Origin: Clostridia bacterium
Lineage (GTDB): Bacteria > Bacillota > DAOUPZ01
Direction: 5' to 3'
Assembly (NCBI GenBank): GCA_030625885.1
Contig: DAOUPZ010000026.1
Location: 1-44,626, forward strand
DNA length: 44,626 nucleotides
The position numbers were made by a program, and so were the translations under genes. The notes beneath the pieces are model-generated. The model ran no database searches, was not told where the DNA came from, and saw only the letters and a list, made by a program, of their open reading frames with translations. Positions 1-6,897 of this stretch are shown here, piece after piece (position 1 is the first letter of the stretch; each line of letters starts with the position of its first letter).

Positions 1-811
1 CCATGGCCGTACTTATGGTGCTGCTTCCGCTACTGGTCAACCAGAAAGCGTTATCCAAGTTGGTTTCAAACCAATGTTAGAAGGATTCAAATATGTTGAA
101 TACAACAACTTAAAAGCTTGGGAAGATGCAATTGATGAAAACACTGCATTCTTAATGATCGAGCCTGTACAAGGTGAAGGCGGGGTTAAACCTGGTACTC
201 AAGAATTCATCCAAGGTTTAAGAGACTTAGCTGACAAACATGACTTAGCATTAATCTTTGACGAAGTACAAACAGGTGCTGGTCGTACAGGTACTTTCTG
301 GTGCTGGCAAGGTCTTGGCATAGCGCCAGACATTATGACTTTCGCTAAAGGTACTGGCGGTGGTGTACCATTTGGTGGTTTAATGGCAAATGATGATAAA
401 GCTGCTGCATTCGGACCTGGTGCTCATGGTACAACTTACGGTGGAAGCATTATGTGTTGTGCTGCTGCATTAGCTCAATGTCAAGAAATTATTGATCGCA
501 AACTTCCTGCAAATGCAGCTAAAGTTGGTGAGTACTTCAGAGCTAAATTAGCTCAATTGCCTCATATCAAAGAAGTTAGAGGTAAAGGTTTATTAGTGGG
601 TGCAGAATTTGATTTCCCAGGCGCTGGTAAAATTAAAGGGAATGCTATTGCACACAATTTATTAACAACTGCTATTGGAACTTCCATCATTCGTATGGTA
701 CCTCCATTGATTGTTACTGAAGCTGATTGCGACGAAGCATTCGATATCTTAAAAGTTGCTGTTGAAGAAGTTTACGCTGAAATGAATAAAGAAGTTGCAG
801 CTTCTAAGTAA
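1..811 (+). CDS. Class III (PLP) aminotransferase, 5' end outside window
   Basis: The reading frame is open from base 2, with HGRTYGAASATGQPE typical of the central part of acetylornithine/ornithine/4-aminobutyrate aminotransferases, so the gene begins upstream and the first in-frame ATG at 74 is internal. The cofactor aspartate lies in FDEVQTGAGRTG (Asp codon 260-262) and the Schiff-base lysine in FAKGTGG (Lys codon 347-349). The fold transfers an amino group from an omega-amino substrate to 2-oxoglutarate in the cytoplasm. The ArgD-like segment HGTTYGGS fits acetylornithine or ornithine aminotransferase best, but substrate cannot be fixed. The neighbouring permeases and ornithine cyclodeaminase-like enzyme suggest amino-acid catabolism rather than arginine synthesis (inference). 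A terminator follows directly. Confidence 0.9.
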   Translation, partial: HGRTYGAASATGQPESVIQVGFKPMLEGFKYVEYNNLKAWEDAIDENTAFLMIEPVQGEGGVKPGTQEFIQGLRDLADKHDLALIFDEVQTGAGRTGTFWCWQGLGIAPDIMTFAKGTGGGVPFGGLMANDDKAAAFGPGAHGTTYGGSIMCCAAALAQCQEIIDRKLPANAAKVGEYFRAKLAQLPHIKEVRGKGLLVGAEFDFPGAGKIKGNAIAHNLLTTAIGTSIIRMVPPLIVTEADCDEAFDILKVAVEEVYAEMNKEVAASK

Positions 812-824
812 ATAGTTTATGTAG

Positions 825-858
825 AAAAGGTCACCTGAATTTAGGCGGCCTTTTTTAT
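825..858 (+). terminator. Rho-independent terminator of aminotransferase
   Basis: A stem of about 12 bp (AAAAGGTCACCT pairing with AGGCGGCCTTTT, with one mismatch and G-U pairs) is followed by a T run. It lies 14 bases after the stop codon. Confidence 0.8.
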
Positions 859-882
859 TTCTTAGAAAGTATAAGTTTTTTC

Positions 883-950
883 TTTCAGCAGCCCAAGGCT
901 GCGGTTCTTCCGCTTTTCGCTGAAAGGTGATAGAGCCATTTTTCTTATAT
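883..950 (+). repeat. Solo copy of the 3' domain of a repeated intergenic element
   Basis: CTTTCAGC and GCTGAAAG close an outer stem, with an inner hairpin AGCAGCC/GGCTGCG, and the segment ends near TTTTTCTTATA. The first 25 or so bases are nearly identical to 18292-18316, and the outer stem and TTTTTCTTATA tail recur at 33851-33911. The copies at 18 kb and 33 kb carry an additional long 5' hairpin that is absent here. The rest of the 812-1170 gap holds a candidate promoter (957-985) and a possible 11-codon leader ORF (1092-1127, weak). Confidence 0.55.
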
Positions 951-956
951 TAGGAC

Positions 957-985
957 TTTTCAATTGAGATTATTTAGTGTATAAT
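957..985 (+). promoter_or_regulatory. Candidate sigma-A promoter for APC permease 1
   Basis: A weak -35 TTTTCA (957-962), a 17-base spacer and a perfect -10 TATAAT (980-985). It would give a leader of about 180 bases before the permease, in which I see no terminator. Confidence 0.5.
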
Positions 986-1170
986 GGTATGGGAAAATAG
1001 AATTCTTTATATGTTTTGAGATAATATTCCTCTTCAAGTCAATAGAATTAATACAAAAATGATGATCTTAACAAAGAAGGGGAAAATTTAAATGGGGGGC
1101 GATATTTGGCAAACAAGATACGAGTAAAGTTGATTGAAAAAAATGAATATTTACACAAGGGGGAGAAAAG

Positions 1171-2616
1171 ATGGCAGATCCACAAACAAATGTTGAAAGA
1201 CAAGAACTTGACAAGGTTATGTCCATTAAGGACTTTTTCTCAGTAGGTTTTGGAGCAATGGTTGGTGTCGGTTGGGTTATCGTTGTTGGTGACTGGGTAG
1301 CTCGTGCAGGTGGGCCTTTAGGTGCTATTATTGCATTTATTGTTGGTGGAATGATGTTACTTCCGATTACTTTCTCTTATGGGGAAATGACTGCAGCGAT
1401 GCCCGTTGCCGGTGGTGAAATTGCGTTTACGTATCGTGCGTTTGGTACAACGGCCTCATTTTATACAGGTTGGTTTTTAGCGTTTGCATATACGCTTTTA
1501 TGTCCTTGGGAAGCAATAGCAATTGGTAAATTAGTTGGGAACTTGTTACCTGCCTTAAAAACAATGCCTCTTTATGAAGTAATGGGTTTTACGATTTATG
1601 GGCCATTGTTAGCGATTAGTGTGGTTGTATCTGCAGCTGTTATTTGGATGAATATTGTAGGTATGGAAAAAGCAGCGAAATTCCAAACTGCTTTAACTTA
1701 TTTCTTAATGAGTACTTCGGCATTATTTATTGTTACTGGTATTTTTAAAGGTCATGCGGCTAACTTATATCCGATGATTGGTACAGGTAAAGCTGGTTTT
1801 GGCGGCGTTGTTGCCGTTCTTGCTATTACGCCGTTCTTCTTCTCCGGGTTCGATACGATCCCTCAAGCAGCAGAAGAAAGCAGCGAAGGCATGGATTACA
1901 ATGATTTAGGAAAAGTATTATCTATGGCTGTATTTGCTGGTATTGTTTTCTATGCATTAGCAATTCTGGCTGTTTCCATGGTTATGCCTTGGGATCAAAT
2001 GGTAGGCCTTGACTTCCCTGCAGCTGATGCTATTAAAACGGTTTCTCCATTAGTTGGAAACATTGTTTTATTGGGTGCATTAGCAGGGTTATTAACGACT
2101 TTTAACTCTTTCTTTATCGCTTCAACACGTGTTCTTTTTGGTTTGGGTCGTGCTAAAATGTTACCTGCTACATTTGGTAAAGTATCTGAAGGCGGAACAC
2201 CGATTACATCCGTTATCTTTGTAGGTGCTTTAACATTGATTGGTCCTTTTGTTGGTTCTGCATTGATCTTAGCATTGGTTGACTGTGGTTCACTGGCCTT
2301 TATGTTAGCTTGGCTTTTGGTATGTATGGCTGCAGTTCAATGCCGTAAAACGATGCCGAACATGCCAAGACCTTATAAAATGCCTGGCGGTCTTTTAACG
2401 GGTTATATTTCCGTATTAACTGCTACAATCTTTACGTTAGTATTGGTTATCCCTGGTAGTCCTGGTGCATTAGGTGGATTAGAATGGGCTATTTTTGGGG
2501 GCTGGGGCATTATTGGTGTAATTTGTTATTCCATGAGTGCTAAATCACGTGCTTCTATTTCTGAAAAAGAAAGAGCTTATCTCATCTTTGGCGATTTTGT
2601 CTTCGAAGAAGAATAG
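1171..2616 (+). CDS. APC-family amino-acid permease (paralogue 1)
   Basis: A 481-residue, very hydrophobic protein with about 12 membrane segments, the usual size for the amino acid-polyamine-organocation superfamily. The glycine-rich first helix (GFGAMVGVGW, residues 26-35) is where APC carriers bind the backbone of the substrate. The later FFFSGFDTIPQAAEES segment fits the helix 6 region. Start chosen after AAGGGGGAG with 5-base spacing. It resembles the 484-residue protein at 6898-8352 along its whole length, including the unusual acidic tail YLIFGDFVFEEE, so the two are paralogues. The protein should import or exchange an amino acid at the cytoplasmic membrane; the substrate is not evident. 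It is monocistronic, bounded by its own promoter candidate and terminator. Confidence 0.92.
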   Translation: MADPQTNVERQELDKVMSIKDFFSVGFGAMVGVGWVIVVGDWVARAGGPLGAIIAFIVGGMMLLPITFSYGEMTAAMPVAGGEIAFTYRAFGTTASFYTGWFLAFAYTLLCPWEAIAIGKLVGNLLPALKTMPLYEVMGFTIYGPLLAISVVVSAAVIWMNIVGMEKAAKFQTALTYFLMSTSALFIVTGIFKGHAANLYPMIGTGKAGFGGVVAVLAITPFFFSGFDTIPQAAEESSEGMDYNDLGKVLSMAVFAGIVFYALAILAVSMVMPWDQMVGLDFPAADAIKTVSPLVGNIVLLGALAGLLTTFNSFFIASTRVLFGLGRAKMLPATFGKVSEGGTPITSVIFVGALTLIGPFVGSALILALVDCGSLAFMLAWLLVCMAAVQCRKTMPNMPRPYKMPGGLLTGYISVLTATIFTLVLVIPGSPGALGGLEWAIFGGWGIIGVICYSMSAKSRASISEKERAYLIFGDFVFEEE

Positions 2617-2644
2617 AGATATCTATTATTATAATAAATGTGAT

Positions 2645-2680
2645 AAAATACAGGATAGTTTTACTATCCTGTATTTTATT
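2645..2680 (+). terminator. Terminator of APC permease 1
   Basis: A perfect 14-bp stem (AAAATACAGGATAG with CTATCCTGTATTTT), loop of 5, T-rich 3' side. Confidence 0.9.
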
Positions 2681-3099
2681 GTTATGTTAAGGGGTATAAG
2701 TTGGGGGGCAGATTTTATATTACAATATTTTTTTGCCATAGTATCAATAAAATTTTGTCCTATATTGATAAGATTTTGTCTAAAACATGACTAACTTATC
2801 ATTCATAGACGTCTTATTCTCTTTGTGATATTTTTTTACCATTATTATTTAAACAATGATATTTTTTTGTCATGTTATAATTAATTGTGCCACCTATTTT
2901 GATATATTTTCGTAATACTGGAAGAAATAAGTCTTTTAAATTTTTTAAATGTATGATATTATTAGAAACTGAAGATGATATTAATTCGGCACATTGTTTT
3001 TTTAAAATGATTATACATTTTATATTTTTATAAGCATTGGATCTTTACTTGAAAGGAGGGAAGAAGGAGTAAGCTGGTAATAAAAAATTTGAGGAGGGG
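2678..3099. other. AT-rich intergenic region, no gene seen
   Basis: This gap is extremely AT rich. The only repeats I see are two TGATATTTTTTT tracts starting at 2826 and 2857, 31 bases apart (about three helical turns), which could be a regulator site or simple low-complexity sequence. A strong Shine-Dalgarno-like AAAGGAGGG near 3052-3060 is not followed by a usable ATG, GTG or TTG. An open frame at 2537-2794 overlaps the permease end and its terminator and I consider it spurious. Confidence 0.5.
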
Positions 3100-3510
3100 T
3101 TGGCTATTAAAGCGGCGAGTCCTTGTTACCCAATTGATAGCAATTATAATAACTCCTATATTTCCCAAAATATATCTCATGTTCATAATGAAATGACAGA
3201 AGATATATTGTTATCAGGTTATGCCAAATTACCTTCTAATACGACAGCGGAAGAACTTTACAAAAATTTAGTTATTGTAGTAGAAGTTAATCCGAAAACA
3301 GGGATTATTGATCGAGTAGAGTGTTCTCTGGCAACGCGTTTAGCACGGGAATTTGTTTCTAGCCTTATGGTAGATTATAATCTCGAAAAAGGAATTAATC
3401 CACTGATAAAACTTTTTGAAGAAAAGTATGTGGGTTCAGCACGTAAGGCGATTATTACAGCGCTTAAAGTGTTGAATGAACGTTATTTAGCGTATAAGAA
3501 AAGCGTATAA
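3100..3510 (+). CDS. DUF3870 family protein
   Basis: The C-terminal 105 residues (from MTEDILLSGYAKLPSNTTAE through ARKAIITALKVLNERY) match my recollection of the DUF3870 family: a GYAKLP start, a central TGIID segment and a final GSARKA-ALK-ERY helix. Function is unknown; relatives often sit beside amino-acid transport or degradation genes. The start is uncertain. TTG 3100 is directly abutted by GAGGAGGGG, which is too close; an ATT at 3106 would have ideal spacing; ATG 3193 starts at the conserved core but lacks a ribosome site. It precedes the sodium symporter, separated by a structured leader, so the two need not share a transcript. Confidence 0.75.
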   Translation: MAIKAASPCYPIDSNYNNSYISQNISHVHNEMTEDILLSGYAKLPSNTTAEELYKNLVIVVEVNPKTGIIDRVECSLATRLAREFVSSLMVDYNLEKGINPLIKLFEEKYVGSARKAIITALKVLNERYLAYKKSV

Positions 3511-3550
3511 TTATAATAATGATGAAAACATAATAAACTTAAGTATGGAC

Positions 3551-3695
3551 GATAAGGGCAAGAACATTGTGCTTATCAGAAGTATACATGCTGTTTTTAT
3601 CTATGGCAGTTAGTAACCCTGATTGCACGTAGTAGGTAAGACCCAGCTAAAAGATGCTTATCAATTGGATAAGTATATCTTTGGCTGGGTTTTGT
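3551..3695 (+). promoter_or_regulatory. Structured leader with alternative hairpins and a terminator ahead of the symporter
   Basis: GATAAG 3551-3556 can pair with CTTATC 3572-3577. The same two hexamers recur in reverse order as CTTATC 3657-3662 and GATAAG 3668-3673, at the tip of a long terminator stem (ACCCAGC 3641-3647 with GCTGGGT 3684-3690, then TTTTGTTTG). The first GATAAG could therefore also pair with the CTTATC of the terminator. This is the architecture of a riboswitch or attenuator, or of two simple consecutive hairpins. I do not recognise an aptamer class. Confidence 0.5.
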
Positions 3696-3700
3696 TTGTT
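3641..3700 (+). terminator. Intrinsic terminator between DUF3870 gene and symporter
   Basis: Outer stem ACCCAGC/GCTGGGT, middle pairing AAAGAT/ATCTTT, inner CTTATC/GATAAG with loop AATTG, followed by TTTTGTTTGTTT. It may end the DUF3870 transcript or act as an attenuator for the symporter. Confidence 0.8.
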
Positions 3701-3820
3701 TATGAGATATTTAATGAGGGGGTGAGTTAGAGAAAAGGGGTAGCGTATTGTCTTTTGATTGCCAAAAGGCAATTAGAGGGTAGATAGGAAAACATATATT
3801 TAAGGGGAGGGCTTATTTTT

Positions 3821-5224
3821 ATGTCAATGCAACTGATTATTATTATGATTTATTTCGCAATTACAATTTTTATTGGTGTTCAAGCTGGTAAAAAAGCAAC
3901 GGGTGCTGCGGCATTCCACGGTTCTGGAATGGGTGTTTTTGCCTGTGTGGCTGCTGGTACTGGTGAATGGTTGGGTGGTACTTCGACCATTGGTGTTTCT
4001 TCTTATGGGTATGATTTTGGTTTGTCTGGTGCATGGTATACGTTGGCTAACGGAATTGGTGTTATCTTTTTGGCACTTTTATTTGCTAAATTGTATCGTA
4101 GTTTGGATACAGTTACCGTTCCTGGTATTATTGAGAAATTTATTGGGGTTAAACCCCGTGTAGTTTCTTCCGTTATCTTGACGTTTGTTATGGTTGCCGT
4201 TGGGGGTGCTCAAGTTATTGCTGCGGGCTCTCTTGGCGTTACCGTTATGGGGCTGCCTTATACAACCTCAATTATTGTTTTAGGTATTGGTTTTATTGTT
4301 TATACATTGGCAGGTGGTATGGCAGCTGTTGCTAATACGAATAAGATGCATCTAATTGCCATGTATGGCGGTATGATTTTAGCCATTATGATTGTTAAAA
4401 ATCAAGTTGGCGGGATGGATGCTTTAAGAACTGCACTGCCGGGTGTACCTTACTTTAGTTGGTTTGGTATTGGTATGACGAAAGTGTCTTCTTGGATTGT
4501 GGCTTCTATTTTAGGTGCATGTACGGCTCAAGCCGGTATTCAACCGCTCTTGGCTGCGAAGGATGAAAATACAGCTAAAAAAGCTGCTATTGTAACCGCG
4601 TTTGTTGTAGCACCTTTTGGTGTATTAACAGCGATATTAGGGATGTATGCGCAGGTAGCATTCCCGGGTCTTGAAAGTGGGAAATTAGCATTGCCTACAT
4701 TGATGATGAACATCAATCCAGTGGCAAGCGGGATTGTTTTGGCTTCTATTTTAGCCGCTATTTTATCCACGATGGCACCTATTATTTTGGCTTCCGGAAC
4801 CATGATGACCAACGATATTTATCATCGCATCATGCGTCCTAATGCTACCGATTCTGAAGTGTTGAAAATGTCTCGTATGACTACAGCAGTTGCCGGACTT
4901 ATTTGTATCGGAATTGCCATGATTCCTAATCTAAAAATTCTTGACCTTGTTTATTTTGCATATACCTTACGGGGCTCTTTATTTGTGGTTCTTTTGTTAG
5001 CGATTTATTGGAAGAAAGTATCCCAAAAAGGTGCTGTTTGGGCGATGGTGGTTACAGCAGCTGTTGGTTTTATTTGGGTACTTTACAAAGGGAAAATGGG
5101 GCATTATCCTATTCATCCAGCATTTAGTGAAACTTATGCAGCGGTTGTTGTTGCTTTCATTACGACCTTATTGTTTAGCAGTATTTTCCCAAAAGATAAA
5201 GAAGAAAAGTCACTTAATATGTAG
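3821..5224 (+). CDS. Sodium:solute symporter (SSS/SLC5 family)
   Basis: A 467-residue integral membrane protein with about 13 helices. The segment AGTGEWLGGTSTIGVSSYGY in the second helix, and the later ILSTMAPIILASGTMMTNDIY, correspond to SSS signatures; the Ser-Thr pair of the latter sits where the conserved sodium-2 site lies in the family. It should import an organic solute with sodium; the substrate cannot be assigned. Start follows GGGGAGGG with an 11-base spacing and begins MSMQLIIIMIYFA, which leads straight into helix 1. It has a structured upstream leader and a clean terminator. Confidence 0.92.
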   Translation: MSMQLIIIMIYFAITIFIGVQAGKKATGAAAFHGSGMGVFACVAAGTGEWLGGTSTIGVSSYGYDFGLSGAWYTLANGIGVIFLALLFAKLYRSLDTVTVPGIIEKFIGVKPRVVSSVILTFVMVAVGGAQVIAAGSLGVTVMGLPYTTSIIVLGIGFIVYTLAGGMAAVANTNKMHLIAMYGGMILAIMIVKNQVGGMDALRTALPGVPYFSWFGIGMTKVSSWIVASILGACTAQAGIQPLLAAKDENTAKKAAIVTAFVVAPFGVLTAILGMYAQVAFPGLESGKLALPTLMMNINPVASGIVLASILAAILSTMAPIILASGTMMTNDIYHRIMRPNATDSEVLKMSRMTTAVAGLICIGIAMIPNLKILDLVYFAYTLRGSLFVVLLLAIYWKKVSQKGAVWAMVVTAAVGFIWVLYKGKMGHYPIHPAFSETYAAVVVAFITTLLFSSIFPKDKEEKSLNM

Positions 5225-5247
5225 TGAAAAAATTTGGGTTTGTTTTT

Positions 5248-5275
5248 AAAAGAGGCATCTTGGATGCCTCTTTTT
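5248..5275 (+). terminator. Terminator of the symporter
   Basis: A perfect 10-bp stem AAGAGGCATC/GATGCCTCTT, loop TTG, then a T run. Confidence 0.93.
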
Positions 5276-5419
5276 CTTATGGCAAATATTTTAATGGAAA
5301 GGGAGGAAATTAAAGATAATAAGCTAATACTATTAATATGCATGATAAAATAGACAGGTATGATTATTTTAGGCTGTTTTTATATAGATTTTAGTAAATA
5401 GAAAGGTGGTATTAGGAAA

Positions 5420-5632
5420 ATGGACGCAGAAGAAATTAAGAAAGCCAGAAGAAAAGAGAATATGGATCTGATTTTTACCTGGATGGGTTTAATTGTTTTG
5501 ATTATAATTGGTTATTTTGTTCACAATCGGGTATTTATTTGGGCGGGATGGATTTTCAGTTCTTTTTATGCTTATGTAACCTTTAGTAAAATAAGAATGA
5601 GAAAAAATCAAAATAATGAGAAAATAAATTAA
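5420..5632 (+). CDS. Small two-helix membrane protein, unknown function
   Basis: A 70-residue protein with a charged amphipathic N-terminus (EEIKKARRKEN), a hydrophobic helix at about residues 16-34, a second around 37-52, and a basic C-terminal tail. The ribosome site AAAGGTGG lies upstream of ATG at 12-base spacing. I recognise no family. It lies between the symporter terminator and the HutP homologue, 89 bases from the latter, and could be co-transcribed with it. Confidence 0.6.
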   Translation: MDAEEIKKARRKENMDLIFTWMGLIVLIIIGYFVHNRVFIWAGWIFSSFYAYVTFSKIRMRKNQNNEKIN

Positions 5633-5721
5633 TTTATAAGGATAAGGCGAAGGAATTTTTATATTTATAAAGAATTTATAAATATCAGAGGTTGCTAATA
5701 CGTGTAAAGGATTGTGAATAG

Positions 5722-6189
5722 ATGAAAAAAGCAAATTATAATAAAAAAACAATTTTGTTACCAAGCGAATTGTCAATAGGAAGAGCTGCAATGTTATTGG
5801 CTATAACACCAACGCGGGAAGAAGAAGAAGATATTAAAAGAGTGGTTCATTCTTATTCGGGAAATTATAAATGTGCCATTACAGAAGTAAGCGGTAAGAT
5901 TTCTGATTATGAGGAAAAGGTAACTCATGCGGTTTTAGGTGCTTCTCTAAACTGTGAAGTTATAAAAAAAGAGACCCAACAAATTCATGCGTTGTTACAT
6001 GCCACAATGGAAGCATCTGAAGGGATGGCAATAGGTGCCCCTATGAGTGCGAATTTGGTTATTAAGATTGGGATTGTATCCAGTGAGACATGGATAGCAG
6101 TGGCTATGTTTGGTCAATTTGCTTATCATTCATTAGCGACCCATGAAAGAGCGGGGCTAGGGATCATGCATCTTGAACGAGGGTATTGA
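5722..6189 (+). CDS. HutP-family RNA-binding antiterminator
   Basis: This 155-residue protein aligns by eye with Bacillus subtilis HutP: the N-terminal IGRAAMLLAI corresponds to HutP IGRLSVLLLL, HALLHATMEA (89-98) to HALYHATMEA, DWIAV/TWIAV in the middle, and the C-terminal GLGIMHL to GVGINHI. The metal-binding histidines of HutP are preserved as His89, His93 and His150, and Glu97 is kept. In B. subtilis, histidine- and magnesium-bound HutP hexamers bind NAG triplets in the hut leader RNA and prevent termination. No hut genes are visible here; instead an amino-acid permease follows after a 708-base leader containing NAG arrays and two terminators. Whether this protein responds to histidine is not known. 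No clear ribosome site (GTGAATAG precedes ATG). Confidence 0.85.
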   Translation: MKKANYNKKTILLPSELSIGRAAMLLAITPTREEEEDIKRVVHSYSGNYKCAITEVSGKISDYEEKVTHAVLGASLNCEVIKKETQQIHALLHATMEASEGMAIGAPMSANLVIKIGIVSSETWIAVAMFGQFAYHSLATHERAGLGIMHLERGY

Positions 6190-6210
6190 AAAATATAGTG
6201 ACAAAAAGAC

Positions 6211-6239
6211 TTGAAGAAAAATTTTTCGTATGATATAAT
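6211..6239 (+). promoter_or_regulatory. Sigma-A promoter of permease-2 leader
   Basis: TTGAAG (6211-6216), 17-base spacer, TATAAT (6234-6239). Expected start near 6246, just before the first NAG-rich array, so the leader can be transcribed independently of the hutP-like gene. Confidence 0.7.
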
Positions 6240-6288
6240 AAATTAAACAGGACGAGTTTATGTGGTTAGAAGGCTAAGAGAAGCTTTC

Positions 6289-6312
6289 GAGAGAATAATA
6301 GAATGAGAGAAA
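6289..6312 (+). repeat. Period-8 NAG repeat array 1
   Basis: Three consecutive octamers, GAGAGAAT, AATAGAAT and GAGAGAAA, place GAG, TAG and GAG triplets at 6291, 6299 and 6307, exactly 8 bases apart. Further NAG triplets lie upstream (TAG 6267, AAG 6276, GAG 6278). The array runs directly into the 5' arm of the following terminator. Confidence 0.7.
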
Positions 6313-6369
6313 AGCCATTTTATACAGGGTGTGTTCGTAGTGCCTTGTAAAGAATGGTTTTTATTTTTT
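6310..6369 (+). terminator. Leader terminator (attenuator) 1
   Basis: A long stem pairs 6310-6329 (AAAAGCCATTTTATACAGGG) with 6343-6362 at 19 of 20 positions including G-U pairs, loop of 13, followed by TTATTTTTT. It lies about 65 bases after the promoter at 6211-6239 and more than 500 bases before the permease start, so it would attenuate permease transcription unless overcome. Confidence 0.85.
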
Positions 6370-6419
6370 CATTCAAAAATGCTTTAAAATATTGAAAACC
6401 GGAGTAAAATTTGGGGATC

Positions 6420-6467
6420 AATATGTATCAATATGGAAAAAATGATAAGAAAATATGTATCAATATG
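6420..6467. repeat. Direct repeat, possible operator
   Basis: AATATGTATCAATATG occurs exactly twice, at 6420-6435 and 6452-6467, with 32-base periodicity (about three helical turns). Each copy contains the ATATG motif twice at 10-base spacing. The phasing fits a DNA-binding regulator reading one face of the helix, upstream of the second repeat-array/terminator unit. Confidence 0.5.
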
Positions 6468-6614
6468 AAAATATTTTAAAAATGTGTTTCAGAATGAATA
6501 ATTGGGGTAAGTAATTCATATACTTAAATATACAAAAAATACAATTTAATAAAGTTCCAATATGGCTAAGAAGTATTGAGGAGAAGTGAGCGTTAACAGT
6601 AATTGAGCGCTTCT

Positions 6615-6638
6615 GAGAGGATCAGAGAATAAGAGAAT
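6615..6638 (+). repeat. Period-8 NAG repeat array 2
   Basis: Three octamers GAGAGGAT, CAGAGAAT and AAGAGAAT put GAG triplets at 6617, 6625 and 6633, again exactly 8 apart. The array abuts the 5' arm of the second terminator, the same arrangement as array 1, 326 bases upstream. Confidence 0.7.
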
Positions 6639-6730
6639 GCCAATCTGGATTTGAGAAAAGTAATGGCGGGGAAATACGCGTGTGTATTTCTAGTCTATTT
6701 TTCGATATGCAATCCATGATGGCTTTTTTT
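6639..6730 (+). terminator. Leader terminator (attenuator) 2
   Basis: GCCA (6639-6642) and TGGATT (6646-6651) pair with AATCCA (6711-6716) and TGGC (6720-6723) around a 3-by-3 internal loop, followed by TTTTTTT. A perfect internal hairpin GAAATAC/GTATTTC occupies 6671-6690. The GCCA...TGGC base followed by T run resembles terminator 1. Confidence 0.7.
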
Positions 6731-6772
6731 GTTCTCTTTTTTTATACTCTAACTTATATAATCTGAAAGGAG

Positions 6773-6850
6773 GTGAATAAGAGCAGTAAACAAATAATCA
6801 AAGGGCTGATTTTTGTTGCAAGTGTATTTTATTATTTTTTTAATTTATAA
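6773..6850 (+). CDS. Possible 25-residue leader/membrane peptide
   Basis: A short frame with GTG start encodes MNKSSKQIIKGLIFVASVFYYFFNL, a basic head followed by one hydrophobic segment. A near-perfect anti-16S sequence AAAGGAGGTGA (6766-6776) overlaps the GTG, which is too close for normal initiation, so the start is doubtful. It lies after terminator 2 and 47 bases before the permease. It could be a translated leader, or the Shine-Dalgarno sequence could have another role. Confidence 0.25.
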   Translation: MNKSSKQIIKGLIFVASVFYYFFNL

Positions 6851-6897
6851 CTTTAGGACTTATTATTTTAAAATTTGAGAATCGGGGGGAACATAAT

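Noticed and set aside
2537-2794. 85-codon + strand frame at the end of permease 1
   Set aside because: It overlaps the permease 3' end out of frame and runs through the perfect terminator; composition is that of AT-rich noncoding DNA.
6261-6330. TRAP-type GAG/UAG binding array
   Set aside because: TRAP sites have about eleven repeats at 4-6 base spacing near trp genes; here there are three at 8-base period beside a HutP gene.
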